Below the pieces are notes generated by a model that worked only from the letters and a program-made list of their open reading frames with translations, was not told the origin of the DNA and ran no database searches. This document shows, piece by piece, positions 1-5,033 of a stretch of 5,033 nucleotides of DNA (the first letter of the stretch is position 1; each line of letters starts with the position of its first letter). Position numbers and translations under genes: made by a program. The DNA is from Vulcanimicrobiota bacterium (lineage in GTDB: Bacteria > Vulcanimicrobiota > Vulcanimicrobiia > Vulcanimicrobiales > Vulcanimicrobiaceae), in contig JACRTZ010000039.1 of the NCBI GenBank assembly GCA_014304965.1, positions 1-5,033 on the forward strand, given 5' to 3'.

Positions 1-540
1 GTCGCGCAGGGTGGCGCCCGTGGTGACGACGTCGTCCACGATGACGACCGACGTTTCCCCGACGATTTCGGGGCGGCCGGCGCGGAAACGGCCGGCGGCA
101 CCGAGCCGCTCGTCGCGGTCGCGGCCCTGTTGCGGGGCGCCTTCCACGCGGCCGAGCGCGTCGAGCACGCCGAGCGTCGCGTGCCGCGCGACGGCCTCGG
201 CCAGCAAAGCGCTCTGATTGAAGCCGCGCTCCAAGCGGCGCGCGCGCGTGGTCGGCACCGGCACGAGAACGTCGTGCGGCCGAAGCTCGTGCGCAAAACG
301 GGCCGCGAGCGCGGCGCCGAGCGCGCGGCCGACGTCGCGCCGCCCGCGTTTGAGCGCAAGCACCGCGCGCCGCAAGCCGCCTTCGTAGTTGCCGAGCGCG
401 TGCACGGTCAATCCATGCAGCATCAACCGGCCCGCCGCCGCCTCGGCGGGAACGCAACGCGCGCAGAACGCGCCGCCGGCGCCGCCGCACCCCGCGCACG
501 CGCAGGCAAAGAGCCGGTCGAGAAAGTCGCTGACGTCCAC
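1..540 (-). CDS. comF: ComF family phosphoribosyltransferase-like protein, C-terminus cut off by the window edge
   Basis: The first 180 codons are present. The N-terminus has a small cysteine cluster (Cys13, Cys15, Cys18, Cys26, Cys29), the ComF zinc-ribbon pattern of two CxxC pairs (15/18 and 26/29). The type I phosphoribosyltransferase fold follows, with VPVPTT near residues 115-120, RGFNQS near 125-130 and the PRPP-binding loop VVIVDDVVTTGATLRD at 165-180. The family is usually about 220-240 residues, so roughly 50 are missing. The GTG at 538-540 is the first possible start, because an in-frame TGA lies at 547-549. No clear Shine-Dalgarno precedes it. The ATG at 548-550 is out of frame. 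ComF proteins are known from natural transformation (B. subtilis ComFC, E. coli GntX/YhgH), where they act in the cytoplasm on incoming single-stranded DNA. Homologues also occur in non-competent bacteria, so competence is not implied by this gene alone. Family assignment is secure. Confidence 0.93.
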   Translation of the reverse strand, partial: MDVSDFLDRLFACACAGCGGAGGAFCARCVPAEAAAGRLMLHGLTVHALGNYEGGLRRAVLALKRGRRDVGRALGAALAARFAHELRPHDVLVPVPTTRARRLERGFNQSALLAEAVARHATLGVLDALGRVEGAPQQGRDRDERLGAAGRFRAGRPEIVGETSVVIVDDVVTTGATLRD

Positions 541-572
541 GCACGTTCATCGCGACGAACGGGGGCAGGGAC

Positions 573-577
573 AAGGG
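573..577 (+). promoter_or_regulatory. Candidate Shine-Dalgarno AAGGG for the kelch gene
   Basis: AAGGG ends seven bases before the TTG at 585, which is normal spacing. It is 22 bases from the ATG at 600, too far to serve that codon. It is the best argument for the TTG start. The 541-584 gap between the two divergent genes has no recognisable -35/-10 pair, and any promoter probably extends into the coding sequences. Confidence 0.35.
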
Positions 578-584
578 CCGCGGC

Positions 585-1508
585 TTGCAAGATTCGGCCA
601 TGCAGTTTCTCGCCGCGCTGCTGCTATCGGCCCTCGCGACGAACCCGGGCGCTTGGTCGCAAGGGCCTGTCATGCCCTCGGCACGCAGCGAAGTGGGCGT
701 GGCATCGGTTGGAAACACCATGTACGTCATCGGCGGCTTCGCGGCCAACCCGGGCGACGAAGCGCGCGTTGATGCATACGATGCGATAACCCGCCGCTGG
801 CGCACGCTCGCGCCGTTGCCGCACGGGGTCAACCATCCCGGCACGCTCGGCTTCGGCGGAAAAGTCTACGTCATCGGCGGGTACGCGCCCGGTCCCAGCG
901 CCGATGCGTTCGCGTACGACCTCGCAGCCAACGTTTGGAAAACGATCGCACCGATGCCGACGGCGCGCGGCGCGCTCGGCCTGGCCGAGGCCGGCGGCAA
1001 ACTCCACGCCATCGGCGGAAACTCAGGCGGCAGCATCGCCGCGCACGAAGTGTACGATCCGGCAACCAATACGTGGAGTACCGCGGCACCGCTGCCGGTC
1101 GGGCGCGATCATCTCGCGGTCGTCGCGCTCGGCGGCAAAATCTACGCGATTGGCGGAAGGCTCAACACGCCCGCGCGTCCGGTCGACCGCACCGACGTCT
1201 ACGATCCCGCAACCGATCGCTGGACGCAAGGTCCACCGATGCCGACCGCGCGTAGCGGCGTTGCGGCCGCGGTCTACCGCGGGCGCATCCACGTCATCGG
1301 CGGCGAGGTGCCGCGCGGCACGTTCGTGGAGAACGAAGCCTACGATCCGCAGGCGAATTCGTGGACGACGTTTGCGCCGCTTCCCGAAGGCCGTCACGGA
1401 ACCGGCGCCGCGGTGTTCGGCGACGCGCTCTATCTACCGGCGGGCGCCCCGCGACCCGGCGGCAGTCAGTCGAATGCGCTGTTCGTGTTCGCCGGAGTGC
1501 CCGGCTAG
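585..1508 (+). CDS. Kelch-repeat beta-propeller protein, probably exported
   Basis: This 307-residue protein is almost entirely kelch repeats. Each blade has the order MP-x-x-R, a hydrophobic stretch, a strand ending in a di-glycine (YVIGG, YAIGG, HVIGG), a VYDP-type strand and a W-x-x-x-x-P strand. Di-glycines lie at residues 50-51, 98-99, 144-145, 190-191 and 239-240. Blade tryptophans are 72, 118, 164, 213 and 260. The sixth unit (about 266-303) is degenerate and lacks its own tryptophan strand. A lone N-terminal W24 (WSQGPV) probably fills that place. Two starts are possible: TTG 585, supported by AAGGG at 573-577, and ATG 600. Residues 6-20 are hydrophobic and could form a signal peptide cut near AWS/Q, but there is no Lys or Arg before them, so export is uncertain. 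Kelch propellers are mostly binding scaffolds. No catalytic domain is visible and the ligand is unknown. The gene stands alone between minus-strand neighbours. Confidence 0.85.
   Translation: MQDSAMQFLAALLLSALATNPGAWSQGPVMPSARSEVGVASVGNTMYVIGGFAANPGDEARVDAYDAITRRWRTLAPLPHGVNHPGTLGFGGKVYVIGGYAPGPSADAFAYDLAANVWKTIAPMPTARGALGLAEAGGKLHAIGGNSGGSIAAHEVYDPATNTWSTAAPLPVGRDHLAVVALGGKIYAIGGRLNTPARPVDRTDVYDPATDRWTQGPPMPTARSGVAAAVYRGRIHVIGGEVPRGTFVENEAYDPQANSWTTFAPLPEGRHGTGAAVFGDALYLPAGAPRPGGSQSNALFVFAGVPG
672..1493 (+). repeat. Six tandem kelch units (protein-level repeat)
   Basis: The approximate units are 672-815, 816-953, 954-1091, 1092-1238, 1239-1379 and 1380-1493, each 38 to 49 codons. The repeat is partly visible in DNA: TACGTCATCGGCGG occurs at 723 and 868, CCGATGCCGAC occurs at 951 and 1236, and TACGATCC followed by a GCAACC-like stretch recurs near 1054 and 1200. 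The unit is too diverged overall to count as a DNA repeat. The last unit has lost the di-glycine (LPAG instead of VIGG). Confidence 0.8.
1505..1508. other. Shared stop codons of two convergent genes
   Basis: The palindrome CTAG gives TAG on both strands. The plus-strand kelch gene stops at 1506-1508 and the minus-strand nucleotidyltransferase gene stops at 1505-1507. No intergenic space remains for a terminator between them, and no stem-loop with a T-run is seen close by on either side. Confidence 0.9.
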
Positions 1509-2536
1509 CGTTTCGTCCCGTCTTCGTTCGCGAGGATCTCGCCCTCGACCGTGTCGCCGTCTTCGACCGCGTACCCGCGCCCGAGAATGCTGTCGGTCAC
1601 ACGCGCGCCGCTACCGACCGACGCGCCGTCCCACAAAATTGCCCGTTCGACGATCGCGTTCTCGCCGACGCTCGCGTTGTTGCCGAGCACCGTCGGCCCG
1701 CAGAGTTGCGCGCCGGCACCGATCGTTACACCCGTTCCCGCGATGACGCTTCCCTCGATCTGCACGCCGGCCCCGAGCGACGCGTGTGAGAGGTCGCCGA
1801 CGCCGGGCGCGTCTCCGAGCAACGTGATGCGCCGGTCGAGCACGTCTTCGGTCGCGCGCCGGTATTCGCTCGGCGTTCCGATGTCGCACCAGTACGCGTC
1901 GCGCATCTCGAGCGCATAGAAGGCGGCGTTCTCGCGCTGAAGCGCCGGAAAGACGTCCTTGCCGAAGTCCACGAACGCGCCAGCCGCAATCCGCCCGAAG
2001 ATGCCCGGTTCGAAGACGTAGACGCCCGTGTTGACAAGGTTGGATTTCTCGGTGCCCGGCGCCGGCTTTTCTTGAAACTCGACGATCCGGCCGCGCGCGT
2101 CCACAACGACTACGCCGTATTGCGTGACGTCCGGCGCGCTGACGAGCGCGATCGTTGCGAGCGCCTCGCGCTCGCGGTGAAACGCAACCAGCCGCTCGAG
2201 GTCGATGTCGGTGAGATCGTCGCAGCCGACGACCGCGAACGTCGAATCGAAGAACGATTCCATCTGCTTGACGGCGCCCGCACTGCCGAGCAGCGCCGCT
2301 TCTTCGAGATACTCGAGCCGCACGCCGTACGCCGAGCCGTCGCCGAGCGCCTGGCGAATCATGGCGGCGTGGTAATGAACGTTGATCGCGATGTCGCTGA
2401 CGCCGTGCGAACGCAGGTAGCGCATGACATGCACGGCGTTGGGAACGTTTGCGACCGGCACGAGCGGCTTCGGAACGCTCTTGGTCAGCGGGTACAAGCG
2501 CGTGCTCAACCCGCCTGCCAGAATCATGGCTTTCAT
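1505..2536 (-). CDS. Sugar-phosphate nucleotidyltransferase with left-handed beta-helix tail (mannose-1-phosphate guanylyltransferase-like)
   Basis: This 343-residue protein has the NTP-transferase architecture of COG1208. Residues 1-235 are the catalytic Rossmann-like domain: MILAGGLSTRLYPLT (4-18), VPKPLVP (21-27) with Lys23, LLGSAGAV (82-89), CDDLTD (105-110) with probable metal-binding Asp106, EFQEKP (153-158), NTGVYVFEP (169-177), DFGKDVFP (190-197) and WCDIGTPSEY (216-225). Residues about 250-325 are hexapeptide repeats forming a left-handed beta-helix (IEGSVI, IGAGAQL, VGENAI, VGSGARV). Family members join a sugar 1-phosphate to an NTP, releasing pyrophosphate and making GDP-mannose or a similar nucleotide sugar. 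The exact sugar and nucleotide cannot be read here. The usual GTR of the signature is STR in this protein. The ATG at 2534-2536 lies 12 bases after the GT26 gene's stop, with only a weak purine stretch (AGAGAA) before it. Position suggests it supplies a sugar donor for an envelope glycan. Confidence 0.9.
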   Translation of the reverse strand: MKAMILAGGLSTRLYPLTKSVPKPLVPVANVPNAVHVMRYLRSHGVSDIAINVHYHAAMIRQALGDGSAYGVRLEYLEEAALLGSAGAVKQMESFFDSTFAVVGCDDLTDIDLERLVAFHREREALATIALVSAPDVTQYGVVVVDARGRIVEFQEKPAPGTEKSNLVNTGVYVFEPGIFGRIAAGAFVDFGKDVFPALQRENAAFYALEMRDAYWCDIGTPSEYRRATEDVLDRRITLLGDAPGVGDLSHASLGAGVQIEGSVIAGTGVTIGAGAQLCGPTVLGNNASVGENAIVERAILWDGASVGSGARVTDSILGRGYAVEDGDTVEGEILANEDGTKR

Positions 2537-2548
2537 GTCGAGTGTTCT

Positions 2549-3242
2549 CTACCCGCGCAGGCGGTCGCGCAACACGAGCAGCACGAAACACGGGAGCGCC
2601 AACTGACGTCGCCAGCGCGACGGCTCGCTCAAAAGGCGATAGAACCATTCCACATGCAGCCGCCGCCACACCGCCGGCGCACGCGGCACGTCGCCCGCGA
2701 TCACGTCGAACGAGCCGCCGACGCCTACGCCTGCGCGCGCGCCCGTGGCCGTGAGGTGATCCGCGAGCCAATACTCTTGGCGCGGCGATCCGAGCCCGGC
2801 GAGCACCACCCGCGCTGCGCGCGATCGCCGCCGCCACGGCGCCCGACTCGTCGTCGCTGAAAAAGCCGTCACGCGCTCCGGCGATTGCAAGGCCCGGATG
2901 CCGGCGTGCCAGCTCCACGCCCGCGCGCGCGGCCGTGTCGCCGCGACCGCCCAGCAGATACACGGGCAGACCCTCCCACGCAAGCGCCTCGCTAAGCGGG
3001 TCGATCAAGTCAACGCCCGTCGTGCGCTCGGCGATGCGCACGCCTTGCATCCGCGCCGCCAGCAGCACCCCGATCGTATCGCACAGCGACAGCGCGGCCG
3101 AATTGACGATCGCGCGAAACCTCTCGTCGCCCTGCGCGCGCACGACCATCTCGGTGCCGAGCGTCACGACGATCCCCGGATGCTCGCCGCGCGCGAGCGC
3201 CACGATCCGCCGAACCGCTTCGGACGTGCCGATCGCATCCAC
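2549..3242 (-). CDS. WecG/TagA/CpsF (GT26) family glycosyltransferase, interrupted by an apparent frameshift
   Basis: Two frames together make one family-length protein of about 230 residues. The first frame (3242 down to about 2813) gives VVTLGTEMVV (25-34), CDTIGV (54-59), ERTTGVDL (72-79), VYLLGG (94-99), HPGLAIAG (115-122) and DGFFSDDES (125-133). The second frame (2812 to the TAG at 2549) gives VVLAGLGSPRQEYWL, VGVGGSFDVIAGDVPRAP and EWFYRLLSEPSRWRRQ, the classical C-terminal half with its arginine-rich, membrane-facing tail. These enzymes transfer N-acetylmannosamine(-uronic acid) or a related sugar to an undecaprenyl-linked acceptor at the inner membrane face, in teichoic acid, enterobacterial common antigen or exopolysaccharide synthesis. 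The donor here is unknown. GTG 3242 is the only normal start in frame, since TAA lies at 3309-3311, but family-like codons precede it. The gene lies 40 bases after dapA and 12 before the nucleotidyltransferase. A sequencing indel, a real pseudogene and programmed shifting all remain possible, the first most likely. Confidence 0.85.
2810..2837 (-). other. Frame-break zone in the GT26 glycosyltransferase gene
   Basis: Upstream codons read correctly through DGFFSDDESGAV. Downstream codons read correctly from RVVLAGLG at 2812, offset by +1 (one extra base, or two missing). The stretch between is low-complexity GC sequence. Restoring one CG dinucleotide would give S-A-R-V-V-L, which fits the family. 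Removing one base also works. The exact site cannot be fixed. Confidence 0.8.
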
Positions 3243-3282
3243 GCGGCAGCCGAGGACGTTCGCGTGGAGTGGCGGCGCGGCG
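3243..3282 (-). other. dapA-GT26 gap containing family-like codons but no start codon
   Basis: In the frame of the GT26 gene, bases 3266 down to 3243 read HANVLGCR and continue into VDAIGTSEAV. This resembles the normal N-terminal beta-strand of the family (NVLGV-x-VDA). The frame is open back to the TAA at 3309-3311 but contains no ATG, GTG or TTG before the GTG at 3240-3242. No good Shine-Dalgarno is seen near that GTG. Confidence 0.6.
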
Positions 3283-4212
3283 TCAGATGGCTGCGAGAGT
3301 TCCCTCGCTTACGCGCGCGCGGTAGGCCTCGAGTTGCGGCGCGAGCGTCGCCGCCAACGCTTCCGGCATGTCGCCGAGCGGCGAACGGCACGGGCCGCAC
3401 GCGAAGCCGAGCTGGTTCATCGCCCACTTGATCGGAATCGGACTCGTGATCGCGAACAGCGTCGCGAACAAGTCCGACAATTCTTGATGGATGCGAGCGG
3501 CCTTTGCGGGTTCGCCGTTCGTGTGCGCGTCGAGCATCGCGCGCAATTCGCGAGCGCAAAGGTGCGAGGCCACGCCGATGAGGCCGTCGCCGCCGACCGC
3601 GAGCGACGGCAAGAAGAGATGGTCGTCGCCGCACCAGAAACCGAAGCCCTCGGGACGGTCGCGCAAGATTTCCGTGAATTGCGCGAGGTCGCCGCTCGAC
3701 TCTTTGACGCCGGCGACGTTGCGATGCCGTTTCGCGAGTTCGAGCAAGGTCGCGGGCAGCATGTTCGCGCCCGTGCGGCCAGGGATGTTGTAAAGGATGA
3801 CCGGCAGACGCGTCGCCTCGGCGACCGCGCCGAAATGCCGCAGCATGCCGTCTTGCGGCGGCTTGTTATAGTACGGAACGACCGCGAGGATGCCGTCCAC
3901 GCCCGCGGCTTCGGCGCGCTTCGTCAGCTCGACCGAGTGGTGCGTGTTGTTGCCGCCGGTGTTGGCGACCACCGCGCCCCGCTCTCCGACCGCTTCTTTC
4001 ACGGCCGCGAACAGTTCGATCTTCTCGTCGTCGTCGAGCGCCGGCGATTCGCCGGTCGTGCCCGCAACGACGAGCCCCTGGTTTCCCTGATCGATGAGCC
4101 AGCGCGCGAGCCGCCCGGCTTCGCGCAGATCCACCGCGCCGCTCGCGGCGAACGGCGTGAGCATGGCGGTCAGCAGGGGTCCGATCTTGGGAGCGCGTCC
4201 GATCGAGGTCAT
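3283..4212 (-). CDS. dapA: 4-hydroxy-tetrahydrodipicolinate synthase
   Basis: This is a full-length 309-residue DapA, a (beta/alpha)8 barrel of the DHDPS/N-acetylneuraminate lyase family, slightly longer than the 292-residue E. coli enzyme. It condenses pyruvate with aspartate semialdehyde in the cytoplasm, the first committed step to diaminopimelate and lysine. Visible active-site elements are GTTGESPAL (51-59, pyruvate-binding Thr52/Thr53), PYYNKP (113-118, with the Tyr107 equivalent), LYNIPGRTG (140-148, with Tyr141 and Arg146 matching E. coli Tyr133 and Arg138) and AGVKESSGD (167-175), whose Lys170 is the Schiff-base lysine. Related lyases share the Lys and Tyr, but Arg146 and the neighbouring aspartokinase support DapA proper. 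The ATG overlaps the aspartokinase TGA as ATGA (4209-4212), which suggests translational coupling. No strong Shine-Dalgarno is seen. The C-terminus ends with a TGA at 3283-3285. Confidence 0.96.
   Translation of the reverse strand: MTSIGRAPKIGPLLTAMLTPFAASGAVDLREAGRLARWLIDQGNQGLVVAGTTGESPALDDDEKIELFAAVKEAVGERGAVVANTGGNNTHHSVELTKRAEAAGVDGILAVVPYYNKPPQDGMLRHFGAVAEATRLPVILYNIPGRTGANMLPATLLELAKRHRNVAGVKESSGDLAQFTEILRDRPEGFGFWCGDDHLFLPSLAVGGDGLIGVASHLCARELRAMLDAHTNGEPAKAARIHQELSDLFATLFAITSPIPIKWAMNQLGFACGPCRSPLGDMPEALAATLAPQLEAYRARVSEGTLAAI
4209..4212 (-). other. ATGA overlap joining aspartokinase and dapA
   Basis: The dapA ATG (4210-4212) and the aspartokinase TGA (4209-4211) overlap by four bases. 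The upstream bases (ACCCACAACG) lack a clear Shine-Dalgarno, so dapA is probably translated by ribosomes finishing the aspartokinase. Confidence 0.85.
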
Positions 4213-5033
4213 CGTTGTGGGTCTGCGACGGCCGCAGCCGTGGCGCCTTGCGTGCGCCCCAGCCGGAACGAGTCGTGAATCGCCTGTTCGGCGCGGATCG
4301 TCTCTTCTTCGGGGACGAGCACCGAAATCGTGATGTTCGAGTCGGTCGAGTGGATGATCTCGATGCCCGCGTCCGTCAGCGCCGCGACGACGCGGTACAT
4401 GACGCCGGGCGTGCCGCGCATGCCGGCGCCGACGATCGAAATCTTCGACGTGTGCGGCCGCAGGCGCAACGCCAGATTCAGGTTCTGCAGTTCCGACCGG
4501 ACGAGGTCGTTCTTCTCGCTGTCGGAGATGAAAAAGATCCCGGCGTTGTTGACGTTGATCATGTCGACCGAAACGTCGCGTTCGGCCAGCCGCCGGAAGA
4601 GTTCGGTTTCGATCTTGCGGCGCGCTGCGGGATCGTGAACGTCGCCTTGGATCGCATGGAAAAACGTGATGTCTTTGAACGACGCGATACCCGAAACCGG
4701 ACGCAGCCGGTCGGGGCTCGCGCCTTCGTCGATGGTCGTCCCGAAATTCGAGCGCAAACCTTTGACGACGTACGGCGTATTGGTCACGCGCGCGAGTTCG
4801 GCCGCTTTCGCATGCATGACTTTGGCGCCGTCGGCGGCGAGCTCGACCATCTCGGCGTACGAAACGCGATCGATCGTATGCGCGCCCGCGATCCTGCGCG
4901 GATCGCCCGTCATGACGCCGCTGACGTCGGTGAAGATCTCGACCGCTTCCGAACCGAGCGCGTCGCCGAGCGCGATCGCCGTGAGATCGCTGCCGCCGCG
5001 CCCTAGCGTGGTCGTCGCCGCGGGAGGCGGGCG
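4209..5033 (-). CDS. dapG: Aspartokinase, DapG-like, N-terminus cut off by the window edge
   Basis: The last 274 residues are present; the family is about 400-450 long. The enzyme phosphorylates aspartate, the first step toward lysine, diaminopimelate, threonine and methionine. Counting from the window edge, the end of the kinase domain shows TTTLGRGGSDLTAIALG (7-23), VEIFTDVSGVMTGDPR (31-46) and SYAEMVELAADGAKVMHAKA (58-77). Two ACT regulatory domains follow: about 115-185 (GIASFKDITFF, VSVDMINVNNAGIFFIS) and about 196-262 (SKISIVGAGMRGTPGVM, IIHSTDSNITISVLV). From memory, GIA-x-x-KD-x-T-x-F, a VSVD motif and S-x-DS-x-x-TI-x-VLV resemble B. subtilis DapG, the meso-diaminopimelate-inhibited isozyme, which also lies directly upstream of dapA. 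Diaminopimelate feedback control is therefore a reasonable inference, not shown here. The symbol lysC would be the cautious alternative. The ATG at 4913 is internal, since conserved kinase sequence continues upstream in frame to the edge. Confidence 0.94.
   Translation of the reverse strand, partial: RPPPAATTTLGRGGSDLTAIALGDALGSEAVEIFTDVSGVMTGDPRRIAGAHTIDRVSYAEMVELAADGAKVMHAKAAELARVTNTPYVVKGLRSNFGTTIDEGASPDRLRPVSGIASFKDITFFHAIQGDVHDPAARRKIETELFRRLAERDVSVDMINVNNAGIFFISDSEKNDLVRSELQNLNLALRLRPHTSKISIVGAGMRGTPGVMYRVVAALTDAGIEIIHSTDSNITISVLVPEEETIRAEQAIHDSFRLGRTQGATAAAVADPQR

Noticed and set aside
541..584. A divergent promoter or operator between comF and the kelch gene
   Set aside because: No convincing -35/-10 pair or inverted repeat can be seen in 44 bases. 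Any promoter call would be guesswork.
130..789. A 219-codon plus-strand open frame across comF and the kelch start
   Set aside because: It is antisense to an intact ComF reading frame and then out of frame with the kelch repeats. No motif is visible.
904..1746. A 280-codon plus-strand frame inside the kelch gene extending past its stop
   Set aside because: Its translation is arginine-rich and lacks any motif. The kelch frame explains the conserved periodic pattern.
1611..3242. A continuous 543-codon minus-strand frame from the GT26 start through the nucleotidyltransferase gene
   Set aside because: Only the first 143 or so codons match the family. After the frame break the translation becomes arginine-rich low-complexity sequence overlapping genuine motifs in other frames, so it is not a fusion protein.
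2935..4278. A 447-codon plus-strand open frame opposite dapA and the GT26 gene
   Set aside because: Its translation is Arg/Ala-rich with no recognisable motif, and it lies antisense to strongly conserved genes. High GC makes stop codons rare on the opposite strand.
4209..4913. A separate short aspartokinase starting at the ATG at 4913, like the beta subunit of Bacillus or Corynebacterium enzymes
   Set aside because: The ATG lies inside the kinase motif FTDVSGVMTGDPR, not before the ACT domains where beta subunits begin, and conserved sequence continues upstream to the edge.
4215..5006. A 263-codon plus-strand open frame opposite the aspartokinase
   Set aside because: Its composition is an antisense shadow (rich in Arg, Asp, Val) with no family signature, while the minus strand encodes clear kinase and ACT motifs.

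Overview
The window is a GC-rich stretch (about two thirds G+C by eye) of what looks like ordinary, tightly packed bacterial chromosome. No tRNA, rRNA, CRISPR array, insertion sequence or prophage gene is visible. The organism cannot be named. The high GC, the diaminopimelate-pathway genes and a Bacillus-like DapG-type aspartokinase beside dapA suggest a GC-rich bacterium that makes meso-diaminopimelate. Candidates are an under-sampled terrestrial lineage (Vulcanimicrobiota/Eremiobacterota, Chloroflexota, Armatimonadota or similar), but this is a weak inference.

Layout: the left edge (1-540, minus strand) carries most of a ComF-family phosphoribosyltransferase and runs off the window before its C-terminus. 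A 44-base divergent gap separates it from a plus-strand six-bladed kelch propeller protein (585-1508). The rest is one minus-strand block, read from right to left: DapG-type aspartokinase (partial, runs off the right edge), dapA, a WecG/TagA/CpsF (GT26) glycosyltransferase whose frame is interrupted, and a sugar-phosphate nucleotidyltransferase with a hexapeptide-repeat tail. The kelch gene and the nucleotidyltransferase gene converge and share their stop codons in a single CTAG palindrome.

How the genes work together: aspartokinase and DapA catalyse the first and third steps of the aspartate route to diaminopimelate and lysine (asd, the second step, is not in view). Diaminopimelate feeds peptidoglycan. 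The next two genes look like surface-glycan functions, one making an activated sugar and one transferring a sugar to a lipid carrier. Their close spacing (a 4-base overlap, then 40- and 12-base gaps) suggests a single cell-envelope transcription unit. This is inferred from spacing only.

The points most worth a second look are the frame break in the GT26 gene, family-like codons upstream of that gene's only usable start, altered residues in its N-terminal motifs, and the DapG-type aspartokinase. I found no convincing sign of a new biological system.
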